Source of the DNA: Arthrobacter koreensis
Lineage (GTDB): Bacteria > Actinomycetota > Actinomycetes > Actinomycetales > Micrococcaceae
Reading direction: 5' to 3'
DNA length: 64,000 nt
Assembly (NCBI RefSeq): GCF_009193255.1
Contig: NZ_WACG01000001.1
Coordinates: 620,001-684,000, forward strand
This document shows positions 44,010-51,524 of the stretch, piece after piece. Position numbers and translations under genes: made by a program. The notes beneath the pieces were generated by a model that was not told where the DNA came from, did no database searches, and saw only the letters and a list, made by a program, of their open reading frames with translations. How positions within the stretch are numbered: the stretch's first letter is position 1; every line of letters starts with the position of its first letter.

Positions 44010-44054
44010 AACAATCGCAGACCCGGCGGGGGCGGTCAAACAGGTGACGCCCGG

Positions 44055-44110
44055 CGAGAGGGCAGATAAGGCTCGTTTGGGACCTCAAAAGAGCCTTATC
44101 TGCCCTCTCG
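44055..44110. repeat. Dispersed palindromic element, copy 6 (divergent variant)
   Basis: Perfect 20-bp arms: CGAGAGGGCAGATAAGGCTC (44055-44074) with its complement at 44091-44110, and a 16-base partly paired loop. It shares CGAGA, GGCAGA and CGTT positions with the other copies, but differs elsewhere. It lies between divergent genes (paaJ and the VOC gene), so it cannot be a terminator for either. Confidence 0.88.
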
Positions 44111-44178
44111 ACGGGACGGACGGGATGTTGCGGACGGCATGTGTCCGCATTGCGCAGGACGCACAGCCGCCGCTGCCC

Positions 44179-44184
44179 TAGGTT
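44179..44184 (+). promoter_or_regulatory. -10 near the VOC gene start
   Basis: TAGGTT ends seven bases before the ATG at 44192, one base more than in the other leaderless-type cases. Confidence 0.35.
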
Positions 44185-44191
44185 TGGCCCT

Positions 44192-44632
44192 ATGGCTTAC
44201 GACATCCAGATCTGCATCGACTGCGAAAACGCCCATGACCAGGCCGACTGGTGGGCTGAAACCCTCGGCTGGCCGGTCGAGGAAACCAACCAGGACTTCA
44301 TTGACGAGATGCTCGCGAAGGGCTTCGCTTCCCCCGAGGACGTCATTGACCATAACGGCACCCGGATGTGGGCGGCCGGGTCAGCGGTCCTGCAGCCGGT
44401 GCCGCCCGGATCCCCGGTGGCACCGATGCGTATCCTGTTCCAGCCGGTTCCCGAGCCCAAGACGGTCAAGGACCGGATCCACCTGGACATCCGGCTCGCC
44501 GGGGATGACATCAACGCCACCCGCGCGGCCCTTGAAGCCCGCGGGGCAACGTTCCTCTGGGAAGCCAGCCAGGGCCCGCACCTCTGGTACACCATGGCAG
44601 ACCCGGAGGGCAACGAGTTCTGCATCAGCTAG
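44192..44632 (+). CDS. VOC-family (glyoxalase-like) protein
   Basis: Vicinal-oxygen-chelate fold protein of 146 residues (two beta-alpha-beta-beta-beta modules). The start of the first module is YDIQICIDCENAHDQADWW; the second shows KDRIHLDIRLAGDDI and ends WYTMADPEGNEFCIS, the usual VOC ending. Likely metal ligands are a histidine of the second module and the C-terminal glutamate. Substrate unknown. ATG at 44192 preferred over an upstream frame to 44141. Confidence 0.85.
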   Translation: MAYDIQICIDCENAHDQADWWAETLGWPVEETNQDFIDEMLAKGFASPEDVIDHNGTRMWAAGSAVLQPVPPGSPVAPMRILFQPVPEPKTVKDRIHLDIRLAGDDINATRAALEARGATFLWEASQGPHLWYTMADPEGNEFCIS

Positions 44633-44649
44633 GCCCCCAAACGGCCCGG

Positions 44650-45405
44650 CTACTGCTGCAGCAGCTCCGCGGGAACGGCATAGGTAAGGACCACTGCCAG
44701 CAGGTTCTTCGCCGCGTGCACAAAGTAGGACAGCATGAAGTTGTTTCCTGCCCACATGTACACGCCCACCAGCACCACTCCCATGGCCAGGTACGGGACG
44801 AGCACAGCCAGCGAGAACTCGGATTCGCCCAGGACGTGAATGCCGGAGAAGACGATCACGGACAGCAGCGCGCACACCCAGATGTTCACCCGCCGCGACA
44901 GCTTGCCGATCAGCAGATGGCGGTAGATGTACTCCTCCACGAACGGAGCAAGCACCACGAACAGCGGCACGATCAGCCACGGGGACACTGAGGTCATCAG
45001 GTCCTGGGCTGCCACCTGGTTGACTGCGGTTTCCGGCGGACCAGTCAGCAGTACCAGGATCATGGTGGCGACCAGCATCGCGAGAATGGACAGCGGAATC
45101 ACGCCCAGCGTGAGCCAGGGCCGCGTCGCAAGGATCCGGGTTTCACGCACCACGTACTGGCGGGCCGCAACAAATGCGAGGACTCCCGCGACCAGGTAGA
45201 AGGTGAAGTTCACGGCGTACGACGCCGTTACCGGGTCCTCGATCACGGCAGTCACCGCAAGCGCAGCCGGCGTCAGGCTGAGCAGCAGCATGGCCGCGAC
45301 GTAGAAAGCCAGGGCTGCGCCGTCGCTCCTGGAGAAGCGGTAGGACAGCGGCGCCTCCTGCAGGACGGCGCGGCGTGGTTGGGCCGGGAGGTCAGGTGTT
45401 GCCAT
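44650..45405 (-). CDS. CPBP-family intramembrane metalloprotease
   Basis: Membrane protein of 251 residues with about eight hydrophobic segments. The Abi/CAAX protease motifs are APFVEEYIYRHLLIG (EExxxR), FSGIHVLGE (histidine) and FMLSYFVHAAKN (histidine). Substrate and role are unknown; members range from prenyl-protein processing to bacteriocin immunity. The ATG at 45405 is six bases after TACTGT, so it probably starts a leaderless mRNA. It converges with the VOC gene. Confidence 0.85.
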   Translation of the reverse strand: MATPDLPAQPRRAVLQEAPLSYRFSRSDGAALAFYVAAMLLLSLTPAALAVTAVIEDPVTASYAVNFTFYLVAGVLAFVAARQYVVRETRILATRPWLTLGVIPLSILAMLVATMILVLLTGPPETAVNQVAAQDLMTSVSPWLIVPLFVVLAPFVEEYIYRHLLIGKLSRRVNIWVCALLSVIVFSGIHVLGESEFSLAVLVPYLAMGVVLVGVYMWAGNNFMLSYFVHAAKNLLAVVLTYAVPAELLQQ

Positions 45406-45417
45406 CAACCCACAGTA
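45406..45417 (-). promoter_or_regulatory. Leaderless-type -10 for the CPBP gene
   Basis: TACTGT (45417 to 45412), six bases GGGTTG, then ATG. Confidence 0.5.
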
Positions 45418-45453
45418 TCGGCCCCGCGCCGTGCAGGCACTAACGCAGAGGCA

Positions 45454-46323
45454 CTACACCGTCAGTTCCGTCATCACCTGCGGCATGGCTTCGAGCAGTT
45501 CACTGGCCAGGAAGCTCAGCGGCCCCTTCGAGGATGACAGCCTGTCCCCGGCCGCGGCATGGAGGTACGTGCCCCAGCAGGCTGCCTGATCCGGTGTTGC
45601 TCCACGGGCCAGGAAACCGGCCACGGAACCGGCCAGGACGTCGCCGCTTCCGGACGTGGCCAGCCCCGGATTGCCGGCCGGAACCTCCCAGGCGCGCCCG
45701 TCCGGGGCGGTAATCCGCCCCTTGCTGGTCACCACCGCGCCGTAGCGGCGCGCGATCTCCAGGGCTGCGGCGTCGGCGTCCTCAACCTCATCCACCTCGA
45801 GCAGGCGGGCAGCTTCGGTTCGGTTGGGTGTCAGCACCAGACGGCCGGCCAGGAGCCCGCCCAGTTCCGGCAGGCCCGGCAGCACGCCCAGCGCGTAGGC
45901 GTCCAGTACCACGGATGCCTCCTGCGGGATCCCGGAGCTAATGCTGCGCAGCAGGTCTGCCGTGTCTTCGGCGTTGTCCAGGCCAGGACCCACCACCAGG
46001 ACGTCCGCGGTTTCAAGGTCTGTGCCCAGGGCATCGGCGGCAGCGCTCCCCTCGATGCGCTGTCCTTTCTCCGGCAGGCCCACGGTGCCGCACTCAGGCA
46101 GCGAGACGGCGGAGGCGACGGCGGCGGCTTCGGCAACAGCGAGCGTCAGCCGCCCGGCGCCGGCCCGCAGCGCCGTCCGCCCGGTGAGGATCGCGGCGCC
46201 GGGTGTGCGCCGGGCACCGCCGATCACCAGGACGGTTCCCCTGTCATCCTTGCCCTCGGCGTCCCGGGAGACCTGCCAGGCACGCAGCAGTGCCGGGGTG
46301 ACCAGTTCAGCGCGGGTGGACAT
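45454..46323 (-). CDS. nnrD: ADP-dependent NAD(P)H-hydrate dehydratase
   Basis: Repairs hydrated NAD(P)H. The 289-residue ribokinase-fold protein has VLVIGGARRTPGAAILTGR, VGPGLDNAEDTADLL, LTPNRTEAARLL and the active-site NPGLATSGSGDVLAG. The standalone dehydratase form, without the N-terminal epimerase domain seen in fused NnrD proteins. The ATG at 46323 has AGGAG six bases upstream; two further ATGs lie just before it. It overlaps the histidine phosphatase gene by 17 bases. Confidence 0.9.
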   Translation of the reverse strand: MSTRAELVTPALLRAWQVSRDAEGKDDRGTVLVIGGARRTPGAAILTGRTALRAGAGRLTLAVAEAAAVASAVSLPECGTVGLPEKGQRIEGSAAADALGTDLETADVLVVGPGLDNAEDTADLLRSISSGIPQEASVVLDAYALGVLPGLPELGGLLAGRLVLTPNRTEAARLLEVDEVEDADAAALEIARRYGAVVTSKGRITAPDGRAWEVPAGNPGLATSGSGDVLAGSVAGFLARGATPDQAACWGTYLHAAAGDRLSSSKGPLSFLASELLEAMPQVMTELTV

Positions 46324-47032
46324 TGTCATCTCCTGCATGTTCGGTAACCGGGGCGCCGCCTGCGGCGAGGTGCTCCACTGCGTTAAAGTCCGCGACGGCC
46401 CAGAAACCGGTTCCCGTGGGGCGGACCAGACGGGTGATGGAGCCGTTCCGGACGCTGGCCGTGGAGGCGATGTCCAGCAGGTCTGCTTCCAGGAGCCCTT
46501 CGCACACGTAGCGCAGCAGCAGGATCACCGCGTCGTGGCAGACTACCGCCACGCGGCGTCCGTCTTCGGCGTCGTCCAGGTCCCGCAGCAGCGAGCGCAG
46601 CCGGAGCGCAACATCGGCCCAGGACTCACCGCCCGGGGGACGGTAGGCGAACTTGCCCAGCCACTGCTTGCGCTCGGCTTCGGCCGGGTAGCGGGCTGCG
46701 ACGCCGCGCGATGTGAGCAGGTCAAGGATTCCCAGTTCGCGGTCCCGCAGGCGTTCATCCACCCGGAAGGGGGACAGCCCGGCGAGTTCGGCCGTCTGCC
46801 GGGCCCGCAGATACGGTGAACACCAGACCGAGTCCGCCCGTTCGCCCGCGGGAAGGGCTGCCAGCCAGGCGCCCAGCGCCATGGCCTGCCGCTCGCCGTC
46901 GGAACTCAGCGGCACGTCCGGGTCACGGAGCCCGACGTCGATTACTTCAGCCCCGGTTTCCTGGGCCCGGGTGGCCGCGACGTTGCCGGCGCTTTCGCCG
47001 TGACGGATGAGGATCAGCTCTGTTGCACCCAT
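46307..47032 (-). CDS. Histidine phosphatase family protein (phosphoglycerate mutase-like)
   Basis: Phosphatase or mutase of 241 residues with the RHGES motif at the N-terminus (ELILIRHGESAGN), conserved WCSPYLRARQTAEL, RLRDRELGILD and the second catalytic histidine in VAVVCHDAVILLL. Substrate unknown. ATG at 47032 with TAGAGT and a six-base spacer, indicating a leaderless mRNA. It leads the pair with nnrD. Confidence 0.88.
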   Translation of the reverse strand: MGATELILIRHGESAGNVAATRAQETGAEVIDVGLRDPDVPLSSDGERQAMALGAWLAALPAGERADSVWCSPYLRARQTAELAGLSPFRVDERLRDRELGILDLLTSRGVAARYPAEAERKQWLGKFAYRPPGGESWADVALRLRSLLRDLDDAEDGRRVAVVCHDAVILLLRYVCEGLLEADLLDIASTASVRNGSITRLVRPTGTGFWAVADFNAVEHLAAGGAPVTEHAGDDNVHPR

Positions 47033-47044
47033 CGTCCGACTCTA
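47033..47044 (-). promoter_or_regulatory. Leaderless-type -10 for the histidine phosphatase gene
   Basis: TAGAGT (47044 to 47039) fits TANNNT and is followed by CGGACG and the ATG start. Confidence 0.55.
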
Positions 47045-47068
47045 CTCCGGCGCCCGGCGTGGCCAAGG

Positions 47069-48307
47069 CTACGACGACGGCGCTGCCGCCCGTTCGTCGG
47101 TTTTCCCGCCGTTGCGCACGGTGAAGGTCAGCAGCAGCGCCAGCGCCGCGAAAACCGCCAGCAGGGTCAGGCCGACGAAGTAGCTGGAGTTCTCGGCGTC
47201 GTAGGTTGCGCCCATGACCAGCGGCGGGAAGTAGCCGCCTAATCCTCCGGCGGCCGCGATGATTCCGCCGACGGTTCCCACGTCCTTCGGCGGAGCAGCG
47301 CGTCCCACCCAGGCAAAGACGCCGCCTGTGCCGAGTCCCAGGAACAGCGCCATCAGCAGGAACGCCGTTCCATAGACCCGTTCCTGGCTGGGCTGGAACG
47401 CCACTACCATGGCCAGGACCACGGTGCCCGCGAAGGACACCAGGGTCACGATCTTGGGGCCGATCCGGTCCGCGACGGTTCCACCAATGGGCCGCGCAAT
47501 CACCGCCGCGACGGCGAAACCTGCGGTGCGGGTCCCGGCGTCTGTAGCGTCCCAGTTGTACACGTTGCCAAGGTAGGTGGGCAGGTAGTTGGAGAACGCG
47601 ACGAACGCCCCGAACACAATCCCGTAGAGGAAACACAGCTGCCAGGTGGCTTTGAGCGTGAACGCATGCCGGATCTTGGGCAGCGTTGGCTCCGTGGGCC
47701 TGCTCCAGGCCGGGGACTCGCGCAGCACCAGCCAGCTGATCACGGCCATCAGCGCTACCACGCCGGCAATGATCAGGTGCGCCGGAAAGTATCCGACGCC
47801 GGCGACCAGGCGGGGCGTGAAGAACGCGGACACGGCGGTGCCAACCATTCCGGCGCCGAAGACACCGGTGGCGAAGCCCTTGCGGCTGCGGTCATACCAG
47901 GCGGAGCAGAACGGAATGCCGATCGCGAAGACTGTACCGGCGATGCCGAGGAAGAACGCGACGATGATGAGCAGCGCGTAGCTTCCCGATTCTCCCGCCA
48001 GCGCTGTCAGCAGGACCAGCGGCGCCGTGGCTCCCAGCACCAGCGTGAACATGCGCCGCCCGCTGTACCGGTCGGTCCAGGCGCCCACCGGGATACGGGC
48101 CAGGGAGCCCACCAGGATGGGCATGGCCACCAGAATGGACGTCTGGGATGGGTTCAGGTCCAGTGTCTGGGTGTAGCGGGCGGAAAGCGGGCCGATGATG
48201 GTCCAGGCCCAGAAGCCCACGGTGGAGGCCACCGTGGCCGTGATCAGGTTCAGCAGCTGCCCGGATTTCAGGTCCGGGGCGGCCGGTGCGGATGGTGCCG
48301 GTGCCAT
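47069..48307 (-). CDS. narK: Nitrate/nitrite MFS transporter
   Basis: Moves nitrate in and/or nitrite out for respiration. The 412-residue, twelve-helix protein has nitrate-signature-like glycine motifs (GTVFAIGIPFCSAWYDRSRK, GLGTGGVFAWVGRA, GTVGGIIAAAGGLGGYFPP) and the substrate arginine region LVGSLARIPVGAWTDRYSGR. It is the last gene of narGHJI-narK, 21 bp after narI. Confidence 0.93.
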   Translation of the reverse strand: MAPAPSAPAAPDLKSGQLLNLITATVASTVGFWAWTIIGPLSARYTQTLDLNPSQTSILVAMPILVGSLARIPVGAWTDRYSGRRMFTLVLGATAPLVLLTALAGESGSYALLIIVAFFLGIAGTVFAIGIPFCSAWYDRSRKGFATGVFGAGMVGTAVSAFFTPRLVAGVGYFPAHLIIAGVVALMAVISWLVLRESPAWSRPTEPTLPKIRHAFTLKATWQLCFLYGIVFGAFVAFSNYLPTYLGNVYNWDATDAGTRTAGFAVAAVIARPIGGTVADRIGPKIVTLVSFAGTVVLAMVVAFQPSQERVYGTAFLLMALFLGLGTGGVFAWVGRAAPPKDVGTVGGIIAAAGGLGGYFPPLVMGATYDAENSSYFVGLTLLAVFAALALLLTFTVRNGGKTDERAAAPSS

Positions 48308-48328
48308 GGCTGTCCTCTCGCGAAGTCC

Positions 48329-49156
48329 TTACTGCCGGGGAACTCCCCTGCGGTCCCGGTCCGGTGTGCCCACCGGCGCCCAGCCGCGGCGCGGCGGCAC
48401 GGCCCCCGGAGCTTTCCGCTTCCCGCGGGAGCGGTAGACGATGTACGGGCGGAAGATGTACTGCAGCGGAGCCGTGAACGCGTGCACCAGCCGGGTAAAG
48501 GGCCAGATGGCGAACAGGGCCAGGCCCCACAGGGTATGGATCTTGAAGGAGAGGCTCGCGGCGGTCATCGCCGCGATGTCCGGCTGGAAGATGAAGATGG
48601 ACCGGAACCAGGGCGAGACCGTTTCCCGGTAATCGGTGATGCTGGGATCAAAGACGGAGATGAGAGTCGTAGCCAGCCCGGCGAACAGGGCCGCAACCAG
48701 GACGACGTACATCAGCTTGTCATTCCGGGTGGTGGCCATGAACACCGGCCCCGTGGTGCGGCGCCGGTAAATCAGCAGGACAATCCCCACCATGGTGCCG
48801 ATCCCCGCGATGAGCCCGATCCCGAGGGCTAACGCGTGGTACAGCCCCTCGGAGATCCCCGCCTCCTGGGTCCAGGACTGGGGAATCACCAGCCCGATGA
48901 AGTGCCCGGCAATGACCGCCAGGATCCCGAAGTGGAACAGCGGGGAGGCGATGCGCAGGATCCGCGCCTCGTAGAGCTGGGAGGACCGGGTGGTCCAGCC
49001 GAACTGGTCATAGCGGTACCGCCAGATTGAGCCCAGCACCAGGACGGCGATCACCACGTACGGAAGCACGCCCCAGAGCATGACGTCGCCCAGGGTGACA
49101 GTCACGTTCTCCGGCGGGGGCACATCGGCGGGGAAGCGGGAGCCTGCAGCAGTCAT
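48329..49156 (-). CDS. narI: Respiratory nitrate reductase gamma subunit
   Basis: Membrane cytochrome b that oxidises menaquinol and passes electrons to NarH. The 275-residue protein has five helices; heme-ligand histidines are visible in ASPLFHFGILAVIAGHFIG and in KIHTLWGLALFAIWPFTRLV with HAFTAP. The C-terminal 45 residues are a basic, Pro/Arg-rich tail longer than in E. coli. It overlaps narJ by four bases. Confidence 0.95.
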   Translation of the reverse strand: MTAAGSRFPADVPPPENVTVTLGDVMLWGVLPYVVIAVLVLGSIWRYRYDQFGWTTRSSQLYEARILRIASPLFHFGILAVIAGHFIGLVIPQSWTQEAGISEGLYHALALGIGLIAGIGTMVGIVLLIYRRRTTGPVFMATTRNDKLMYVVLVAALFAGLATTLISVFDPSITDYRETVSPWFRSIFIFQPDIAAMTAASLSFKIHTLWGLALFAIWPFTRLVHAFTAPLQYIFRPYIVYRSRGKRKAPGAVPPRRGWAPVGTPDRDRRGVPRQ

Positions 49157-49851
49157 GTCCGGTTCCTCTCGGAGAGCGGCAGCAGCCGGGAGCTGTAGGG
49201 TTCCAGGCCCACGCTTTCCGTGGGCGGACCGTAGCCGGCGGTGCGCATCACCGTCTGGGCGTCCTCGGGCGAGACACCGGGAAGGGTAGAGCAGACCAGC
49301 GCCAGCAGGTGGTGGTAGGGCAGGCCGGCGTCCCGCAGGGCGAGCCGCAGCAGTTCCACGGAAGGACGGTAGCGCTGCAGCAGTTCGTAGCCGTCAGCCG
49401 GAGAAACCTTGGCCGCGAACTCCAGCACCAGCGGAAGGTAGTCCGGCAGCTCCGTGCCCTCGGGCAGTATCCCGTGTTCCCGGTAGACCTCCTTGAAGGC
49501 GGCGAGCGCTTCGCCGCGGCGGCGGGTATCGCCGTCGGTCCAGTAGGTCAGGTGCAGGCTGTGCCGTTTGGACAGGTCGAATTCCTGGACGTATTCGCTC
49601 TGGAGAACCGTCAGCGGGCGTTCCGTGAACCACTCCAGGAACTCGTCCATGCCGTCGGTGAGCGCTTCCTCCTCGGCGAGCGCGGTGCGCAGCAGCGGCA
49701 GGGAGGCCAGCAGGGCCTCGTCCGGGTACTGGAGCAGCAGCGACGCCACCTGGCGGACGACGGCGCTGCGCCGGGGATTGCTGTCCGCGTAGGCTTCGGG
49801 GGCCAGCGTGCCCTTGCCGGGTTTGCCCAGCAGCTTCTCCAGCAGGCTCAT
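49153..49851 (-). CDS. narJ: Nitrate reductase assembly chaperone
   Basis: Chaperone needed to insert the molybdenum cofactor into NarG. The 232-residue helical protein shows VRQVASLLLQYPDEALLASL, EYVQEFDLSKRHSLHLTYW and DYLPLVLEFAA, characteristic of NarJ. Overlaps narH and narI by four bases each. Confidence 0.94.
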   Translation of the reverse strand: MSLLEKLLGKPGKGTLAPEAYADSNPRRSAVVRQVASLLLQYPDEALLASLPLLRTALAEEEALTDGMDEFLEWFTERPLTVLQSEYVQEFDLSKRHSLHLTYWTDGDTRRRGEALAAFKEVYREHGILPEGTELPDYLPLVLEFAAKVSPADGYELLQRYRPSVELLRLALRDAGLPYHHLLALVCSTLPGVSPEDAQTVMRTAGYGPPTESVGLEPYSSRLLPLSERNRT

Positions 49852-51524
49852 GTCCGTTCACCGCCCTCAGCCTGGCCCGGCGGGAACAACCCGCGGGGCG
49901 AACCCCGTCCGTCCCAGTTCAGCAGGTTGACCCGGCCCGTCATGTCCCGGTTCCCGGCCGGGTCCTCGCCGCGCTGCCGTGCCTCGAGTGCTGCGAAGTT
50001 CTCTACCGCTACCGGCAGAGGACGCCCGGACGCTTCACCGAAAACGCCAGTCTGGCCCATCCCCGGCCCGCCGTCGGTATCCAGCGAGCAGCCGATTTCC
50101 TCGAGGTTGTGCGCATCCTCGAGGTGGGCGCTGGGAATCACATACCGTTCCTCGTATTTGGCCACCGCCATGAGCCGGTACATCCGCACGATGGCTTCCC
50201 CGGTCATCCCCACGTCGGTGGCGATTGATTCCTCCGGGGCGTCGCCCAGGGTGATGGCCCGCATGTAGGCACGCATGGCCGCGAGCTTGCGCAGCACCGA
50301 AGTCACCAGGTCCGTGTCCCCTGTGGTAAAGAGTTCCGCCAGGTACTCCACCGGAATGCGCAGCGCCTCAATGGCGCCGAACAGGTTCCGGGCGTCCTCG
50401 CCGTCGTGCCCCTGGTCCTTGAGCACGTCCACGATCGGTGAGAGCGGCGGCACGTACCAGACCATGGGCATGGTCCGGTACTCCGGATGCAGCGGCAGGG
50501 CGACCCGCAGTTCCTTCGCCAGCGTGTACACCGGGGACCGGCGGGCCGCGTCCAGCCAGTCCTCCGGGATGCCTTCGGCCCGGGCGGCGGCAACCACTTC
50601 CGGGTCGTTCGGATCCATCATGAGGTCCAGCTGCGCTTCGTAGAGGTCCTGCTCGTTGGGCGTGGCCGCCGCTTCGGTGACGCGGTCGGCGTCGTACAGG
50701 AAAATCCCGATATACCGCAGCCGGCCCACGCAGGTCTCCGCGCACACCGTGGGCAGGCCAACCTCAATCCGGGGATAGCAGAATGTGCACTTCTCTGCCT
50801 TGCCGGAGCGGTGGTTGAAGTACATCTTCTTGTACGGGCAGCCGGTGACGCACTGCCGCCAGCCGCGGCAGCGGTCCTGGTCCACCAGGACAATTCCGTC
50901 TTCCTCCCGCTTGTAGATCGCGCCGGAGGGGCAGGATGCCATGCAGGAGGGGTTGAGGCAGTGCTCGCAGATCCGCGGCAGGTAGAACATGAAAGTCTGG
51001 TCGAACTCGAACTTCACCTTGTCCTCGGCATCGCGGCGCAGCTTCTCCACCACCGGATCCTGCTGCGCGGTCTCCGGGGCACCGCCCAGATCGTCATCCC
51101 AGTTCGCCGACCACTTGATCTTCATGGTGTCCCCGGTGATCAGGGACTTGGGCCGGGCCACCGGGAAATCGTTCCCGGCCGGGGCCTGGATAAGGTTCTC
51201 GTAGTCATACGTCCAGGGTTCGTAGTAGTCGCTGAGCTCGGGCTGCACCGGTGAGGCAAACAGGCCAAAGAGCTTCGCGGCCCGGCCGCCGGACTTCAGC
51301 TTTAGGTTTCCGCGACGGTTCAGCTCCCACCCGCCGCGCCACTTCTCCTGGTCCTCATACCGGCGCGGGTAGCCCTGCCCCGGCCGGGTTTCAACGTTGT
51401 TGAACCACACGTATTCGGTACCGGCCCGGTTGGTCCAGGCTTGTTTGCAGGTCACCGAACAGGTGTGGCAGCCAATGCACTTGTCCAGTGCCATGACCAT
51501 CGCAGTCTGCGCCATGATCCTCAT
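49848..51524 (-). CDS. narH: Respiratory nitrate reductase beta subunit
   Basis: Electron-transfer subunit with four Fe-S clusters. Ligand groups are CIGCHTCSVTCK, CEHCLNPSCMASCP, CRGWRQCVTGCPYKK (with tryptophan at the position giving a 3Fe-4S centre) and CTFCYP with CAETCVG. The ATG at 51524 overlaps the narG stop (TGATG) with GGAGGTGAGC upstream; a longer frame is within narG. 558 residues. Confidence 0.96.
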   Translation of the reverse strand: MRIMAQTAMVMALDKCIGCHTCSVTCKQAWTNRAGTEYVWFNNVETRPGQGYPRRYEDQEKWRGGWELNRRGNLKLKSGGRAAKLFGLFASPVQPELSDYYEPWTYDYENLIQAPAGNDFPVARPKSLITGDTMKIKWSANWDDDLGGAPETAQQDPVVEKLRRDAEDKVKFEFDQTFMFYLPRICEHCLNPSCMASCPSGAIYKREEDGIVLVDQDRCRGWRQCVTGCPYKKMYFNHRSGKAEKCTFCYPRIEVGLPTVCAETCVGRLRYIGIFLYDADRVTEAAATPNEQDLYEAQLDLMMDPNDPEVVAAARAEGIPEDWLDAARRSPVYTLAKELRVALPLHPEYRTMPMVWYVPPLSPIVDVLKDQGHDGEDARNLFGAIEALRIPVEYLAELFTTGDTDLVTSVLRKLAAMRAYMRAITLGDAPEESIATDVGMTGEAIVRMYRLMAVAKYEERYVIPSAHLEDAHNLEEIGCSLDTDGGPGMGQTGVFGEASGRPLPVAVENFAALEARQRGEDPAGNRDMTGRVNLLNWDGRGSPRGLFPPGQAEGGERT

